Translations under genes and position numbers: made by a program
Shown: positions 10,139 through 21,015 of the stretch, piece after piece
How positions within the stretch are numbered: position 1 is the first letter of the stretch
Layout of the letters: each line of letters opens with the position of its first letter
From: Furcasterigmium furcatum
Lineage: Eukaryota > Ascomycota > Sordariomycetes > Glomerellales > Plectosphaerellaceae
Length of the DNA stretch: 64,000 nt
Reading direction: 5' to 3'
NCBI GenBank assembly: GCA_001599815.1
Contig: BCIA01000004.1
Location: forward strand, 126,862-190,861
The notes under the pieces: generated by a model
Databases searched by the model: none
Seen by the model: only the letters and a program-made list of their open reading frames with translations
What the model was told of the DNA's origin: nothing

Positions 10139-11704
10139 CTCGAAAAGGGCGCGTAGCGGAAGATAGGTGTTCTAGACTAGGACAAGGCGCGTCCGTGTTC
10201 CACGATCAACGGGGCGGCTTGGGTTTTATTCCAGCCATCGGGAACACCACAACAGGTCACAAGCGGCGCAGCTCGCCGACTTCGGTGAGTGAGCAACTTG
10301 ACCGGCCCACCGCGTGGAGTCCAAAGAAGAAGTTGATCTCCCTAGGCTGGTCGACGGGTGGTTAGGGGGCAAGGGTGCCCCCAGGGAATACGCCGGACTG
10401 TGGACAACCCCGCGTTTCCTCCCCAGCACCATTGCAAACCCGGCAGGTGGGAGCTTAATCCAGGGGCGTGGCGGCCGGATGGCTTGCAGTGATGCAACCT
10501 TGCATTCGGGCTGATGAACCGGCAGTGAGTTCAGGTGTGTCACGGTGCGGAAGAGGTCCGCGCCGTCCAGTTGGCGCCCGCCCCGGAGCGTGCCATCACG
10601 TAACATCACGGAGCGCCACAGGCGTCCAGCCAAAAGCTTCTTCAGACTTAGGGGGGTCGGACGAAACCCCTGCAGGTGCCTGCCTCACGGGGCAATATTT
10701 GTAAGACACGGACGACAAAGTTTCCTACAACAGACAATCCTTCTGTCCGGCGGCTGGCCAAATCAACCCTGAGTTTCCACCGGCCCGGTCCCATGTCCTG
10801 ACCCCACAATCTGCCCATAGTGTAAGTGCCAAGCACCATACCCGAGAGGCGGCTCGATTCGAGAATTTTTCTTTTTGGCTTGGCGGCTCCGAGTCGGCGT
10901 TCGCGACCACCAACTCTTCCCACACCTCCGTCCTGGCCACCAAGCCCATGCGTGGGCCCGGAGCCCGCCGCTCATCTCCGAATCGGCCACTCTGACTCTT
11001 ACCTCAAGTCTGACACTTCAAGACCGCAGGGCCATGTCAGACATGGGTGCGCGAAGAACAGAAGCTGGTTGCCCTCCCTCGAAGTCGCCCTCTCGGCCAG
11101 ACTTCAGATCGATCGAGCCGCGGAGAGTTGAGACGATCCGCCTTATTGTCAGGCAGCCGAGATGGGTCCTTTGTTCGCTTCAGGAATCCCGCGTTAGCGC
11201 TGGCTGGACCAAAGATGATTCTAGATCGACAGTTTCACGGTTGAGCGTGGACGGCAGATCGACGCAACATGCCTGTTGGGCTTCCCTTTGCCTTCGTGAC
11301 CCTGCTTCGTGATCCACCTTCCCTGGATGCCCTCCGGCTCTCTCTCGCCAGCACAACGTCAGCCAACAGTTCTCGGCCGATGACCCGGTCAGAGAGTTCT
11401 CCCCGCAAATCTCAGTCCAGCAGGGTTCATAGGCTCCACCGAGTCCAACGAATATCACGAGGCCTTGCGAACGATCAACTGCAACGAGATGTTTCCTGTC
11501 ACGTCCACGAAAGACTGTTCCAGGGCAGAGCCGGACAGCGCTTTCGGCCCAAACATCGTCACGAACCCCAAGCCTGATCAAGCCGAGCACTGCTGTACAC
11601 GAGGAAGATGGAAGTCAACACCTTCCTCGCGGACTTGCTGTCGTCGCTGCCCCATTGCCCGTCCTTACCTGCCTCTTCGCTCAAGATAACCTCTTTTGGC
11701 TTCG
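10139..11704. other. gene-free region upstream of permease 2
   Basis: No conserved protein could be read in either strand. The first few hundred bases should hold the promoter of the permease at 10138. They contain an everted CCGACTTCGG at 10276-10285 preceded by CTCG, giving CTCGCCGA as in the other cluster promoters. Open frames at about 11180-11590 are low-complexity and unrecognised. Confidence 0.4.
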
Positions 11705-11859
11705 GAAAATTGAGATAGTCTCTTTCTAGATTAGAGAAAATTGAGGTCGCCTCATACTGAACTAGAGAAAATCGAGATGGCCTTATGCTAAACTAGAGGT
11801 TATCGAGATGGCTTCCCTCTGGTTTTCAGGAAGATGAGATGGACCGGTGCTGACCCGGA
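11705..11859 (+). repeat. 31-bp tandem array, left arm
   Basis: Five units with exact 31-bp period begin at 11705, 11736, 11767, 11798 and 11829. The conserved core is GAAAATCGAGATGG with variants such as GAAAATTGAGGTCG. The second half of each unit (for example CTTATGCTAAACTAGA) diverges faster. The fifth unit is weakest. Confidence 0.8.
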
Positions 11860-12242
11860 AGGAATTCTAAGGATTGCCTAATCGACTTCTGCTGATTCTC
11901 AAGAATACCAACCCAGGCCTCCTCTAATCTTCCGCTTTGCTCTTCCTGATCTTATTATACTTCAAGGGCATTTTTCGACGCACATTTCCAGTGCCGGTGC
12001 CTGGCAGATTGACTGATCTCGACCTTGGTGATCACCTTCCCGATATGTGTCTTCATGTGTTGTTTGAGATTGCCGATTGCGTCGAGAACATCTCCGTCCT
12101 GGGGTCGCTTGCAAGTTGTGACAGGACAAGTTCGGTTGACCCAGCCCCGGTGAGCGTCATCGTAGTGCTTGTCGAGTTCCCACTGAGTCTTCGAGACTCT
12201 CTCGTTGGAATACCCCTCCTGCTTACATCGACGAGGCTCAAA

Positions 12243-12536
12243 TCAACACTTTCTCTGTCGGACATGGGTATCGCGATTTGTCTCAGTCGTGAACATCTTC
12301 TTGCGGAAGGGGCAAGCATGAAAGGCCACGTCGGCATCACAGAACCTGACGTGCTTGTCCAGCTCCTGTCTGATTATGTAGGTCCTCTCAAAGTTCGCTT
12401 TGGGGCACTTAAACTTGAATCGGGTTGGCATATTCTTGCTGTGCAGCTCGATTTCCTCGCCTGTTGCCTCCTCCCGAGTAAGCGTCTCGAGTTTGAACCA
12501 GGCGTGCTGGTGAAAGACCACGTTGATGATTGACAA
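12243..12536 (-). pseudogene. decayed C2H2 zinc-finger fragment
   Basis: A 97-codon frame contains two C2H2-like fingers: KCPKANFERTYIIRQELDKH and HACPFRKKMFTTETNRDTHV. In both, the second zinc-binding cysteine is missing (Phe in the first, Arg in the second), while the spacing and the two histidines are largely kept. Upstream the sequence continues in another frame. This pattern suggests a formerly functional finger protein that has decayed. It lies between the two 31-bp arrays and may be part of the same element. Stop at 12243; the ATG shown is only the first in the open frame. Confidence 0.5.
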
Positions 12537-12797
12537 GAAGTCAACGAATGCATGCCCTGCGGCAAGGTGAAGATGTCGTCGGAGTTCGTGTTGGCGTCAG
12601 AGAGAAACATATCTATCTCGTCTGCCCCGGCAATTGCGCGTTGGATGAGCTCGGAACGACTGTCAACTTCCGCAGTGTGTTCCTCGATCTCTGGAATGAG
12701 AGTAACAAAATATACAGCTGGTTGAGCTATTTTGCTGTCCAGATGTGCTGCCCTTGACTGATCTCGAAATGAACAAGAGGCGATGTCGAAAGAGAGG

Positions 12798-12890
12798 CCG
12801 TGTCAATTTCCCGAGGTTGAGAGAGAGGCCATCTCGATTTCCGGAAGTCGACAGAGACGCCAGGTCAATTTTTTCAGGCCGCTCCGAGGG
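12798..12890 (-). repeat. 31-bp tandem array, right arm (inverted)
   Basis: Three units with exact 31-bp period start at 12798, 12829 and 12860, written on the plus strand as CCGTGTCAATTTCC, CCATCTCGATTTCC and CCAGGTCAATTTTT. On the minus strand the core reads GGAAATCGAGATGG, nearly identical to the core of the left array at 11705. The two arrays therefore face each other in inverted orientation. A looser unit may precede at about 12755. Confidence 0.75.
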
Positions 12891-13602
12891 CTGCCATCTT
12901 TTCTGTGATCCTCCTGCGCTGGGTCAGGGACGTCTAATGGGACAGGTATCCCCTTGGTAACACCTCGCATCTTTGTCACCTCGAGGTGGGACAGGGCTTC
13001 CGCATCGCCGCTCCGCAAGGCTCAAATCGCGAGTAGTTTGAGAGGGGAGAGGAGGTGACTTAGATGGCGTCGTCGCAGACGGATCAGATGAAGCGTTGGA
13101 CAGTCTCGGCCCCGATCCCGAGACAGTGATCTCCCATGCGCTCCTTGGTAGAAGGGCAAGAGTCGAAGAAGATGCCCAGAGGCGACGAAACGGTGAAATG
13201 GCGAGGGAGAAGCCTGGGGAAGAGTGTAGGTAGTAGATGCACGAGGAAGAAGTCTGAAACCCTCTCGAGTCGAATCGGAATAACGGGAAGGGGCTCCGGC
13301 TTTCTTGTGGAAGGACGTGTGCACGGCGCCTTCCCTTCACATTTGTCGAAGCCTGGTCGACATGGTTGTTCAGCCTCCCAGGGCGGCCATCCTTTCCGCG
13401 GCCCTCTGAGTATGCTGGTAGCACACCATGTTGATAGTCGACAGGAACAGGAACTTCATGTTCGCACATCACACTGACGTTGACGAGGAGGGGTTGACCC
13501 GGTAAAACGCCGATTTGCCTTGAGGGTATCAATGCCATACCATACATGCGCCAGCCCTGCAGCCCGTGTCCGCGGTGCAGCCAACGCCGATTGCCCCATC
13601 AC
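12891..13602. other. gene-free, 3' side of CSN8-like gene
   Basis: A long minus-strand frame (12924-13547) crosses this region, but its product is rich in Ser, Pro and Arg and is not recognised. It is probably chance. No other feature is seen. Confidence 0.4.
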
Positions 13603-14563
13603 TTAGCGCCCCTTGACCTTCCGTATTACCACCTTGTCACCGTCAAGCTCCCAGCCGACCCCGGCACTGTCCTTGAGAACGTCCCACGTTGACCCTGTGC
13701 ACTGTTCGAGGTACTGCTTGTCGACGGACAGATACGTGCGGCCGAAGCACTTGAGGGTACGCGTCCTCATCTCGTCTTCCGCAAACTCCATGAGCCTGGC
13801 CTTGTGTCCGTCGACGCTCCGCCTGACCCGGTGGAACGCAGCAAAGTCGTCATGGACCAATGCCCCGAGGACTGCGTCGACCTTTCCGTCCGCGAGCTTG
13901 TATCGGTGACGGAGAGCATAGGCCTCCGCCAGGTCCCGGCGCCGACAGGCGGTGTCCAGGATGAGATACGCAACCACCTCCTGCAACTCGACGCTTGTCA
14001 AGGACCGCAAGGGGTGCAGGCGCTGCAGGACATGTAGGATCGCTGGATGGTACGACTCGGGATGCTTCGTGAGGACCGCGAGGCGGATGTTGAACAGGTA
14101 GACCTGGAGTGCAAAGTCGTCGGCACGCTTGGAGGCAACGATGCCTTCCCGCAGCTTGCGGAGCGCCATCATCAAGTCCGAGAGCGGTTTCGTAGAATCA
14201 GAGCCGGGCGTCGGACGTGACAAGGCGGGCAGACTCGCAGGCGCGGGGATGACAGCGGAGGATGCGGTGTCCTTGAGCTCGAGGGATGCGAATCGGCGCA
14301 GGAGCTCGTCGCGCTCGCCTGCATCGCAGCAGAATGTCATGTACCGCTCGACGATCTTCGTGTAGTACCGTTCTTGGGTCCGAAAGTCGAGAAGCCTGAG
14401 GGAATTGCGACTGTCAGCACCTCGGCCGCATGCGACATCCATCGTGTACCTACCTGGTCTCTCCCTTAGAAGGCAAGCCCATGCTGTCGAGGGGATCGAT
14501 CTCCACAGGCTTCAGCCTTCCCCATGGCCCCGAAGGCGCTCTCCCGCCGCGATTGGGACGCAT
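13603..14563 (-). CDS. CSN8/PSMD8/eIF3K-like domain protein
   Basis: Predicted 300 aa from exons 14563-14454 and 14395-13603 (intron GTAGGT...CTCAG, frame kept). An in-frame TAA lies just upstream of the chosen ATG. After an N-terminal basic stretch and EIDPLDSMGLPSKGETR, the protein is helical: YYTKIVERYMTFC, LHPLRSLTSVELQEVVAYLI, LVHDDFAAFHRVRRSV, RTRTLKCFGRTYLSVDKQYL. The end, DSAGVGWELDGDKVVIRKVKG, looks like a winged-helix/PCI tail. This is the architecture of the CSN8/PSMD8/eIF3K fold, found in COP9 signalosome, proteasome lid and eIF3. The match is to a general fungal family, not to one named subunit. It is divergent from the reductase at 15154. Confidence 0.65.
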
Positions 14564-15153
14564 CGCGGAGCTGGGGCGGCCGCGTTAGCGGAGCGTGGAG
14601 GGCAATACGTCTCGGGACGAGAGCTCTGGTGGGCTCATGGAACGACGGAGCGTTGGTTGATGGCGGAGGTGCTGATGGGAACGAGGAGGTGGGGCTGGAG
14701 CTCTTGATGAGATCAGCTTATCTTATCGGCCCATTGTCGACCGGATGCTGGAAGCGGCGACCCTTCCCCCTTGCACCTGAGACGGCTCCCAACCCATCAC
14801 CATAATGTTTAAGAGCTCGAAAGCAGACAACGTACAGAAGCGACCGGATACATCAATGTTTCATTCAAGACGTGCTAGTCGCTGTGCCGTTGGGTGGCCC
14901 CCTTGTAAGCATGGCGATCTGATTGCCGACTACGCCATCTCGACCCCGGAAAACCGAAGCCGCGGGGTACCTCGGCATTTCTCACGACACTTCGGCTGTG
15001 GCTCTGACACTGGGCACTGGCGCTGGGCTGGGATGGAAGCAAAGACAATAAAAGTGTCTGTTGTCCAGCCATGCAGTCTGAGATCCCATGTACAATCATC
15101 AATCCAATTGATTAGCACCGTCCTTGCCCGACCCCATCCACGTCTGATTCAAC
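14564..15153. other. divergent promoter: CSN8-like / SDR
   Basis: 590 bp between two diverging genes. It holds only presumed promoters and 5' leaders. No RNA gene or repeat is seen. Confidence 0.5.
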
Positions 15154-16071
15154 ATGGCGGACCGCGTGTCACAGATCGCAGGGCACCTGAACTACCCCAA
15201 GGGTATGCTTGCTGGCCAAGTGGCAATCATCACCGGCAGTGGACAAGGCATCGGAGCTGAGGCTGCCCGTCTCTTTGCCAACGAGGGCGCGAAGGTGATC
15301 ATTTCCGATATCGATGCTGGTCCGTGGCCCCTCCTGAGCTCTGTTGATGGCTGCTAACATGCCGCCCCAGCCAAGGGAAATGCGGTCGCTGAGAGTATCA
15401 GGAAGTCGGGAGGACAGGCTCTCTGCGTGTCCGGGGACATGCTCGACTCGGAATACATCGAGAGGCTGGTCAAGGAGGCTGCCGGCTTCGGCAACGGCAA
15501 GATCCACCACATCGTGAACAACGCCGGCTACACCTGGGACGGCGTCATCCACAAGATGACCGACAAGCAATGGGACACCATCGTCGCCCTGCACTGCACC
15601 GCGCCCTTCCGCCTGGTTCGCGCGGCGGCCCCCTACTTCCGCGTCAAGGACGGCGAAAACAGGTCCATCATCAACATCTCGTCGACGTCGGGCGTCCACG
15701 GCAACGCGGGACAGGCCAACTACGCTCTCGCCAAAGCCGGCGTGACCGGCCTCACCAAGACGATCGCCAAGGAATGGGGCCCGGCCTTCGGCGTTCGCTC
15801 CAACACCATCGCGTTTGGCCACATCAAGACGAGGCTTACCGACGCCAAGGAGAAGGGGCAGTTCGTCACAGGGCCCGGCGGCGAGAAGATCGCGCTGGGC
15901 ATCCCGGGCGCCGGCAAGGTCGAGGACCCGCAGACGGCCCACGCGGACATTCCACTGCGGAGGCCAGGCACCGCGACCGAGGCGGCGTCGAGCATCCTGG
16001 CCGCGGCCAGTCCGCTGTTCGGCTACGTGACGGGCCAGACCATCATGGTGACCGGAGGGCGAAACATGTAA
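15154..16071 (+). CDS. short-chain dehydrogenase/reductase, FabG-like
   Basis: Predicted 288 aa from exons 15154-15319 and 15371-16071. The intron has a weak GTCCGT donor but a good GCTAAC branch site, and it restores the frame. Motifs of a classical SDR are in order: cofactor loop TGSGQGIG near residue 29, acidic SDIDA after the second strand (NAD-type preference), NNAG, the catalytic Ser in INISSTSG, and YALAK with the catalytic Tyr and Lys. The C-terminal GQTIMVTGG is typical of 3-oxoacyl-ACP reductase-like enzymes. It probably reduces a beta-keto or oxidises a hydroxy acyl substrate. No targeting signal is obvious. Its neighbours do not suggest a pathway. Confidence 0.88.
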
Positions 16072-16233
16072 TTCTCAGACTCGGACAATCCTGTATCATG
16101 AACATATGTCGATTCGACGAAGGGTGCCAGGAGGCCGTGGCAGGCCGTCTGGCGGAAATTAGTTTGTATGTGTGTATGCTTCCCAACGCCCGCCGGTTTT
16201 CCATGCGCGCCCTTGTCCCGTTGGCCCCGTGAC

Positions 16234-17048
16234 CTACACCTTGAGCCACAGGTTCAGCACGCCCTTGGCGTACTCTACAATCTCGTCGCCGCCCAGCTTG
16301 CTCTCGCCGTACACCCGGTCGACGAAGCTGATGGGCACCTCGGCGACGGTGCAGCCCATGGCCTTGGCCCTGACCATCATCTCCATCTGGAACGTGTAGC
16401 CCTTGCTCTCGGTGCTGCTGATGACCTTCTCCAGCACGCTCTTCTTGTAGAGGCGGAAGCTGCCCGTCAGGTCGCTGACGCCGGGGCGCAGGACGGTGTC
16501 GGCGAACAGGTTGGCGCCGCGGCTGACGAACTTGCGCTTGAGGTCCCAGCCGTAGACGCCGCCGTCGCCGGCGTACCGGGTGCCGGTGACGATGTCGTAG
16601 TTGGCGGTCTGCTGGAGCTCGACCATCCGGGGGATGAACTTGGGGTGGTGGCTGAAGTCGGCGTCCATGATGATCACGAAGTTGCCTGTGACGAACTGCA
16701 GGCCGTGGACGTATGCGGTGCCGAGGCCGAGCTTGCCCGACCGGGTCTTGAGGATGACGTGCGGCGCATAGGCCTTGACGAGCTGGTTCGCGACGTCCTG
16801 GGTGCCGTCGGGAGAGCCGTCGTCGACGATGATCAGCTCCCAGTCGAGCTTGCTGCAGGAAGACCGGCGTTAGCGGGAGGACTTTGACTAAAAGGCAAAG
16901 GCCTTTCAATTGGAGATTGCGCGAAGACGAACCTCTCGGTGAAGGTGCGGTTGAGCAGCCAGGTAACGATCGGCAGGTTGCGGCGCTCGTTGTAGGTCGG
17001 CAGAATGACCGAGTACTTGTCGCCGGCGGCGTTCTTGGCGGGGGCCAT
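16234..17048 (-). CDS. DPM1: dolichol-phosphate mannosyltransferase catalytic subunit
   Basis: Predicted 244 aa, exons 17048-16933 and 16852-16234. The 80-bp intron has a GCTAACG branch site and a CTGCAG acceptor. GT2-family motifs are clear: YSVILPTYNERRNLPI at the N-terminus, IIVDDGSPDGT for UDP/GDP binding, IMDADFSHHPKFIP with the metal-binding DAD, then GTRYAGDGGVYGWDLKR and LTGSFRLYKKSVLE. The end is FVDRVYGESKLGGDEIVEYAKG. It makes dolichol-P-mannose from GDP-mannose on the ER membrane for N-glycans, O-mannosylation and GPI anchors. There is no C-terminal membrane span, so like the human and fission yeast type it should need Dpm2/Dpm3 partners; the baker's yeast enzyme does have one. 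Confidence 0.95.
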
Positions 17049-17607
17049 GGCTTCGAAGGTTGTCGGAGTACTGGCGGGCCGAATTCAGAGAAAGTTCGTC
17101 GCGTCTGTGTGAGGTCGGTTCGGTGAAAGGAGTGTCGTGGAGTTGGCGGCGCGTTTGGCAACGTCTCGATGCTGCTGGCGATGGTGTGTCCTCTTGGGAA
17201 TGTTCAGGGGCGATGGACCACGGGTGGGATGAAATTGTGATGACTAAGCAATGGCGCCCGCCCCAGCAACCTGGAACCCTCCAACCTTGAATCACGGGTC
17301 TTGAAAGAGCAGAAGGAGCCCCGACGAAGACTCTCACCAAAAGTCAATGACGATAACCTCTTGTCCCCTCTCGACATCCTAGAAAAATCTGCGACTGTCT
17401 GCAATCCACGAAACATCCCGGGACGCCAGCTATCCTCCACGCGCTTTTAATCACTTGGGGCCGTGAATCCGCTTCATCCCACTTTGACTTACACCTCAAT
17501 TCATATCAGAGTCGTTCCCTTTCATATTTTGGGAAACTTCACCGGGTGACCACTTTCGAAACCGCACACAAACTCTTTGCAATGGTTTCTTAGCGACACC
17601 GGACACC
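17049..17607. other. divergent promoter: DPM1 / Tfc6-like
   Basis: 559 bp between diverging housekeeping genes. The interval should contain both core promoters and leaders. No further feature is recognised. Confidence 0.5.
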
Positions 17608-19920
17608 ATGAGGACCCGGAGATCAAACCAAGCCAAACGCTACAGTGCTCCCGACTACGGGCTCGAATCCGACGGAGAAGCCAAGTCTGACACGCCGCGC
17701 GCCCAGTCTGAAGAAGAAGAAGACGCCTTTGATGGCGAGGCTGCCAATCCTGCCGCTGAAGACGATGACGAATTCGACGATGGCTTCAATGAAGAAGTCC
17801 TGGACGACGAACCCATCCCAAACATCAAGAGCGAGACGGCCAGGAGACAGCGGCCACTGTTGAGACGGCACATCAGAAACTTGTCCCTGGTCAATGATCC
17901 CACGGATCTGGTTCCGTACCCGACGGATAGTCGCCTGACGAGTACGCGGCTTTATCACGGCATCTTCCAGAAACTCTTGCGGGCGTATTTCTACGAGGAT
18001 TACTACGGTCCCGGGGATGACGCCGTCGCTGCTGCCGTCAATATTTTCCGCCGCTGGTCCACGTACGAGGTATTGCCCTCGAAGCTTCTTGACGAAGACC
18101 GATGCCCCTTTCCCACTCCGTGGGTCCCGGACGACTTTGAAAGCGCCCAAACCTCGACTCTTGGGGACTGGCAACGGCGGTTCCGGGAGGCTGCTAGCCA
18201 AGGCTTCGTGAGCCCGCAACATACACGCAGCTTGTCCGACGATGCAGCGAAGCCATACCTCATGCCCCCAGAGCGAGAGATCGCCGTGCTTCTCGGATCG
18301 AGCGCCTCGGGGCAACCTCATCTATTTCGGCCGCATCATCCGGTTGGGTTCAACCAGAGAGGTGAAGCAATCCAGAGTCAACAGAACGAGCAAGAAGAGC
18401 ACCTGAACGGGTGGCTGTTCGACGTCGGTGGCCTTGTGGTATCCTTGGCTTGGGCGCCGAGAACCGGACGACAGGTCCAAGTCCTGGCCCTCGCTGTAAG
18501 CCCTTTCTCCGACCAAGACTTGGACGCTTTCGAAAACGCCGACGTCCTGCCCGATGACCAGTATCAGCATGGCATCATCCAGCTATGGACTATTCAGGCA
18601 GATGATCGAGGGGATGAACCCTGTGAGCCGTCGTCTCAACCACCACGACTTGCATGCACGCTCCTCCTGGATTGGGGCCGGGCAACGAAGTTGCGCTGGT
18701 GCCCAGCAAGCCCTCCAACCCAGGACGACTATGTTGGCCTGTTGGGCGTGCTGGGCGTTGACGGGAAGGTCCACGTGGTTCGCGTGAATACCGAAATGGT
18801 GGAAGGATCACACACATACGGTAGGCATCTGTCTTCCTTGAACTGTAAAGGACTCCGTGGCTGACGAGAAGCAGAAAAGGTCGAGACCCCGATGGTGTCA
18901 CTAGGGTTTCCTGACGAAGACAAGATAACCGTTACCGCCTTTGCCTGGGTTGGCATCAATCGTATCGTGACGGGGCATAACGATGGCTCGATCGCACTCT
19001 GGTCGCTGTACCCTACTCTGTGTCTCTTCCGCCACGCCGCTCACCACAGCCACGTCCTCCACATGGCGACTGGCTACCCTTCACAGCCATATCTCGTCGC
19101 CTCGCACCCCGTCAGCGGCCTGTCGGCCTTGATCGACCTGTCCACTCCGAGTGCGAAGGTGACAACCACCACCAACCCTGCGATCACGCCCCAGCAAAGT
19201 ATGCTGGAATGGTGCGACCACCTGCAAGGTTTCATCTCGGGCCTTCCCTCTTCCAAGCCTCTCAACACAGCCGTGGGGTTATTCCATTCCCGGACGTTCT
19301 CGACGACGCCCCGCAAAGTCCTCGAAGGCGACGCGCTCCTGTCTGCCATTTCAGTGGGAGTCCATCACCCGTTCGTTCTCGTGGCGCTCCTCGACGGGTC
19401 CGTCTGGTCGTGCAACCCGATGAATCGGACTTTCCTCCCGCGCCATGCATCTCCGGGCTGGAAGCTGAAGGTCTTCCAACATGAGCACGTGCCCCGTGCA
19501 AGATTCACTTCACCGGCCCCTATTCACCCGCAACCGCGAGACGAAGAGATACAATCCAGCCGGGGCATCTCCCGCATTCTCCAGGGGTTCAAAGCTACGG
19601 TCAACCAAGGATACAAGGCTCTCGAATTCGCCGCCACCGGCACGAACACGGGGATCAAGTCCAGGCGGAAGGCCAGGCTGGCCAAGCCCAAGAAGAAATC
19701 GGGCCAGCAAGGAGAGGCAGATGCACCTGATCAGGGGGTGGATGCCGACGACGGGGACGAGGGTGGAATGTACGCGGACCCCTCCAAGCTCGTGGCACAA
19801 GAGCCGCTGAGCCGCATCATTGTCATGTCGTGGAATCCTAATCTGGAGTTTTCGACGTGGGCGGCATTCGGGATGGCCTCCGGGTTGGTGAGGGTACAGA
19901 ACCTCGGCGTGGGCCATTAG
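17608..19920 (+). CDS. TFIIIC subunit Tfc6-like WD40 protein
   Basis: Predicted 752 aa, exons 17608-18820 and 18875-19920 (intron GTAGGC...GCAG, phase kept). The N-terminus is an acidic, disordered tail with Glu/Asp runs (EEEEDAFDGE, EDDDEFDDGFNEE). It is followed by a conserved block RPLLRRHIRNLSLVNDPTDLVPYP. The rest is WD40-like: GWLFDVGGLVVSLAWAPR, HGIIQLWTI, TKLRWCPA, TVTAFAWVGINRIVTGHNDGSIALWSLYP, then HSHVLHMATGYPSQPYLVASHP. The order matches the fungal Tfc6 (tau91) subunit of TFIIIC, which helps recognise the B-box of tRNA genes. A basic, Lys-rich linker near residues 600-625 is fungal-specific. Assignment rests on remembered family features, so another nuclear WD40 protein remains possible. 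Confidence 0.7.
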
Positions 19921-20261
19921 CGCCGTCGGCCTCCTCCAGAGCAAGGCGGCACAACCATCACTGCGTCCGCTGGCCACCGAGAGCAGCATCGGACCCCTTT
20001 GGAATAGACTGAAAATGGTATTTGACGAGCAGCTTTGCGCCCGGTTCCGCTGTGCTTCCTGAATAGTCCACCATAGCCGACGCGATCGCCGCGTCCATCG
20101 ATTCGCTGCTTTTGTAGATGGCCGTCTCAGGGGTGTGATCCGAGAATTCCCAAGCTCCAGAGCCCAACTCCTCCCATTATATTACAGCAGGTTGTCGCCA
20201 GGCCGCCGCTGACGGCTCCCCATCGCGCCTCCCTCCTCGCTTGACCTTGGCTGCCGCGCTC
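19921..20261. other. convergent intergenic region
   Basis: 341 bp between the 3' ends of the Tfc6-like gene and SSS1. A 69-codon minus-strand frame is present but not recognised. The interval should hold two 3' untranslated regions. Confidence 0.45.
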
Positions 20262-20673
20262 TCAACCGACAAGGACGTTGTTCAGCTGCATCGAGTGTTA
20301 GTAATCGGGGGTACGGGCATCAATCGGGTCAATGGGGTATCGAGGCGTGTCGAGTCTCTTTCGCGACATACCGGAATGTGAATCAGCTTGCTACAGGCCG
20401 CCAGTCAGTAGGTGATCGAGGAGAGGAGGCAGGGGCATCTTACATGACGTATCCAACGGCACCCATGACGATGAAACCCATGCCGACTGCCTGGCAGATC
20501 TTCAGGAACTCGGGGCCATCGGCTGGTGAGGAGTGTCAGTAGACCTTCGCGAGGTGCGGTTCGCCACGTGATTGCGGCGGGAACATACGCTTCTGGCAGC
20601 GCTTGATGAATTGCGTGCCGTCCTTGACGAACTCCTTGGGGACGTCGAGGATCTCCTGAACGGTGTCGGCCAT
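20262..20673 (-). CDS. SSS1: Sec61 translocon gamma subunit
   Basis: Predicted 68 aa from four exons (20673-20589, 20522-20444, 20390-20372, 20285-20262) that join in frame. Protein order: MADTVQEILDVPKEFVKDGT, QFIKRCQKPDGPEFLKICQA, VGMGFIVMGAVGYVIKLIHI, then PLNNVLVG. This is the Sec61-gamma/SecE fold: an amphipathic cytosolic helix, then one tail-anchored span. It clamps the Sec61 channel in the ER membrane during protein import. The length equals that of other fungal members. Exons 3 and 4 are only 19 and 24 nt, so automated prediction may miss the true C-terminus. It is divergent from the PAQR gene. Confidence 0.93.
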
Positions 20674-21015
20674 TGTGCTGGATGATTTGTGGTGGATTGG
20701 AGAGCGTTGTGTCGCGATCCAAGTTGCGAAAGAAGCCAGGGGAGCGAGGAGAGCTAATACGTGGTTAATTCCCCAGTTGGAGGCACACGTGACAAGTGGT
20801 GTACCTGGCCTTGTGGCGGTGCGTTAGCTGGGGCGGGCCCAGACACGTGGCTGTTAGCGACCACCAGCCACCTCCCTTCAGCGCCCATCAGAGGACTGGA
20901 AGTGGACTCACTCATCCATCAAGTCTCAACAAATCGTGAAGATGATCCGAAACTCCGTTGCGTCCCGTCCGCTCCCGAGCCTTCGATAAAATCATAAGAA
21001 CGGGAATTTCAGCAC
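20674..21015. other. divergent promoter: SSS1 / PAQR
   Basis: 342 bp between diverging genes. ACACGTGACA and ACACGTGGC (near 20783 and 20852) give two CACGTG E-boxes, possible sites for bHLH factors. Nothing else is seen. Confidence 0.45.

Noticed and set aside
12924..13547. 207-codon minus-strand frame before the CSN8-like gene
   Set aside because: Ser/Pro/Arg-rich, no motif, overlapped by equally long frames on the other strand.
19958..20167. 69-codon minus-strand frame between the Tfc6-like gene and SSS1
   Set aside because: It has no recognised similarity, lies in a short convergent 3' region and reaches the last bases next to the neighbouring gene. Too little support.
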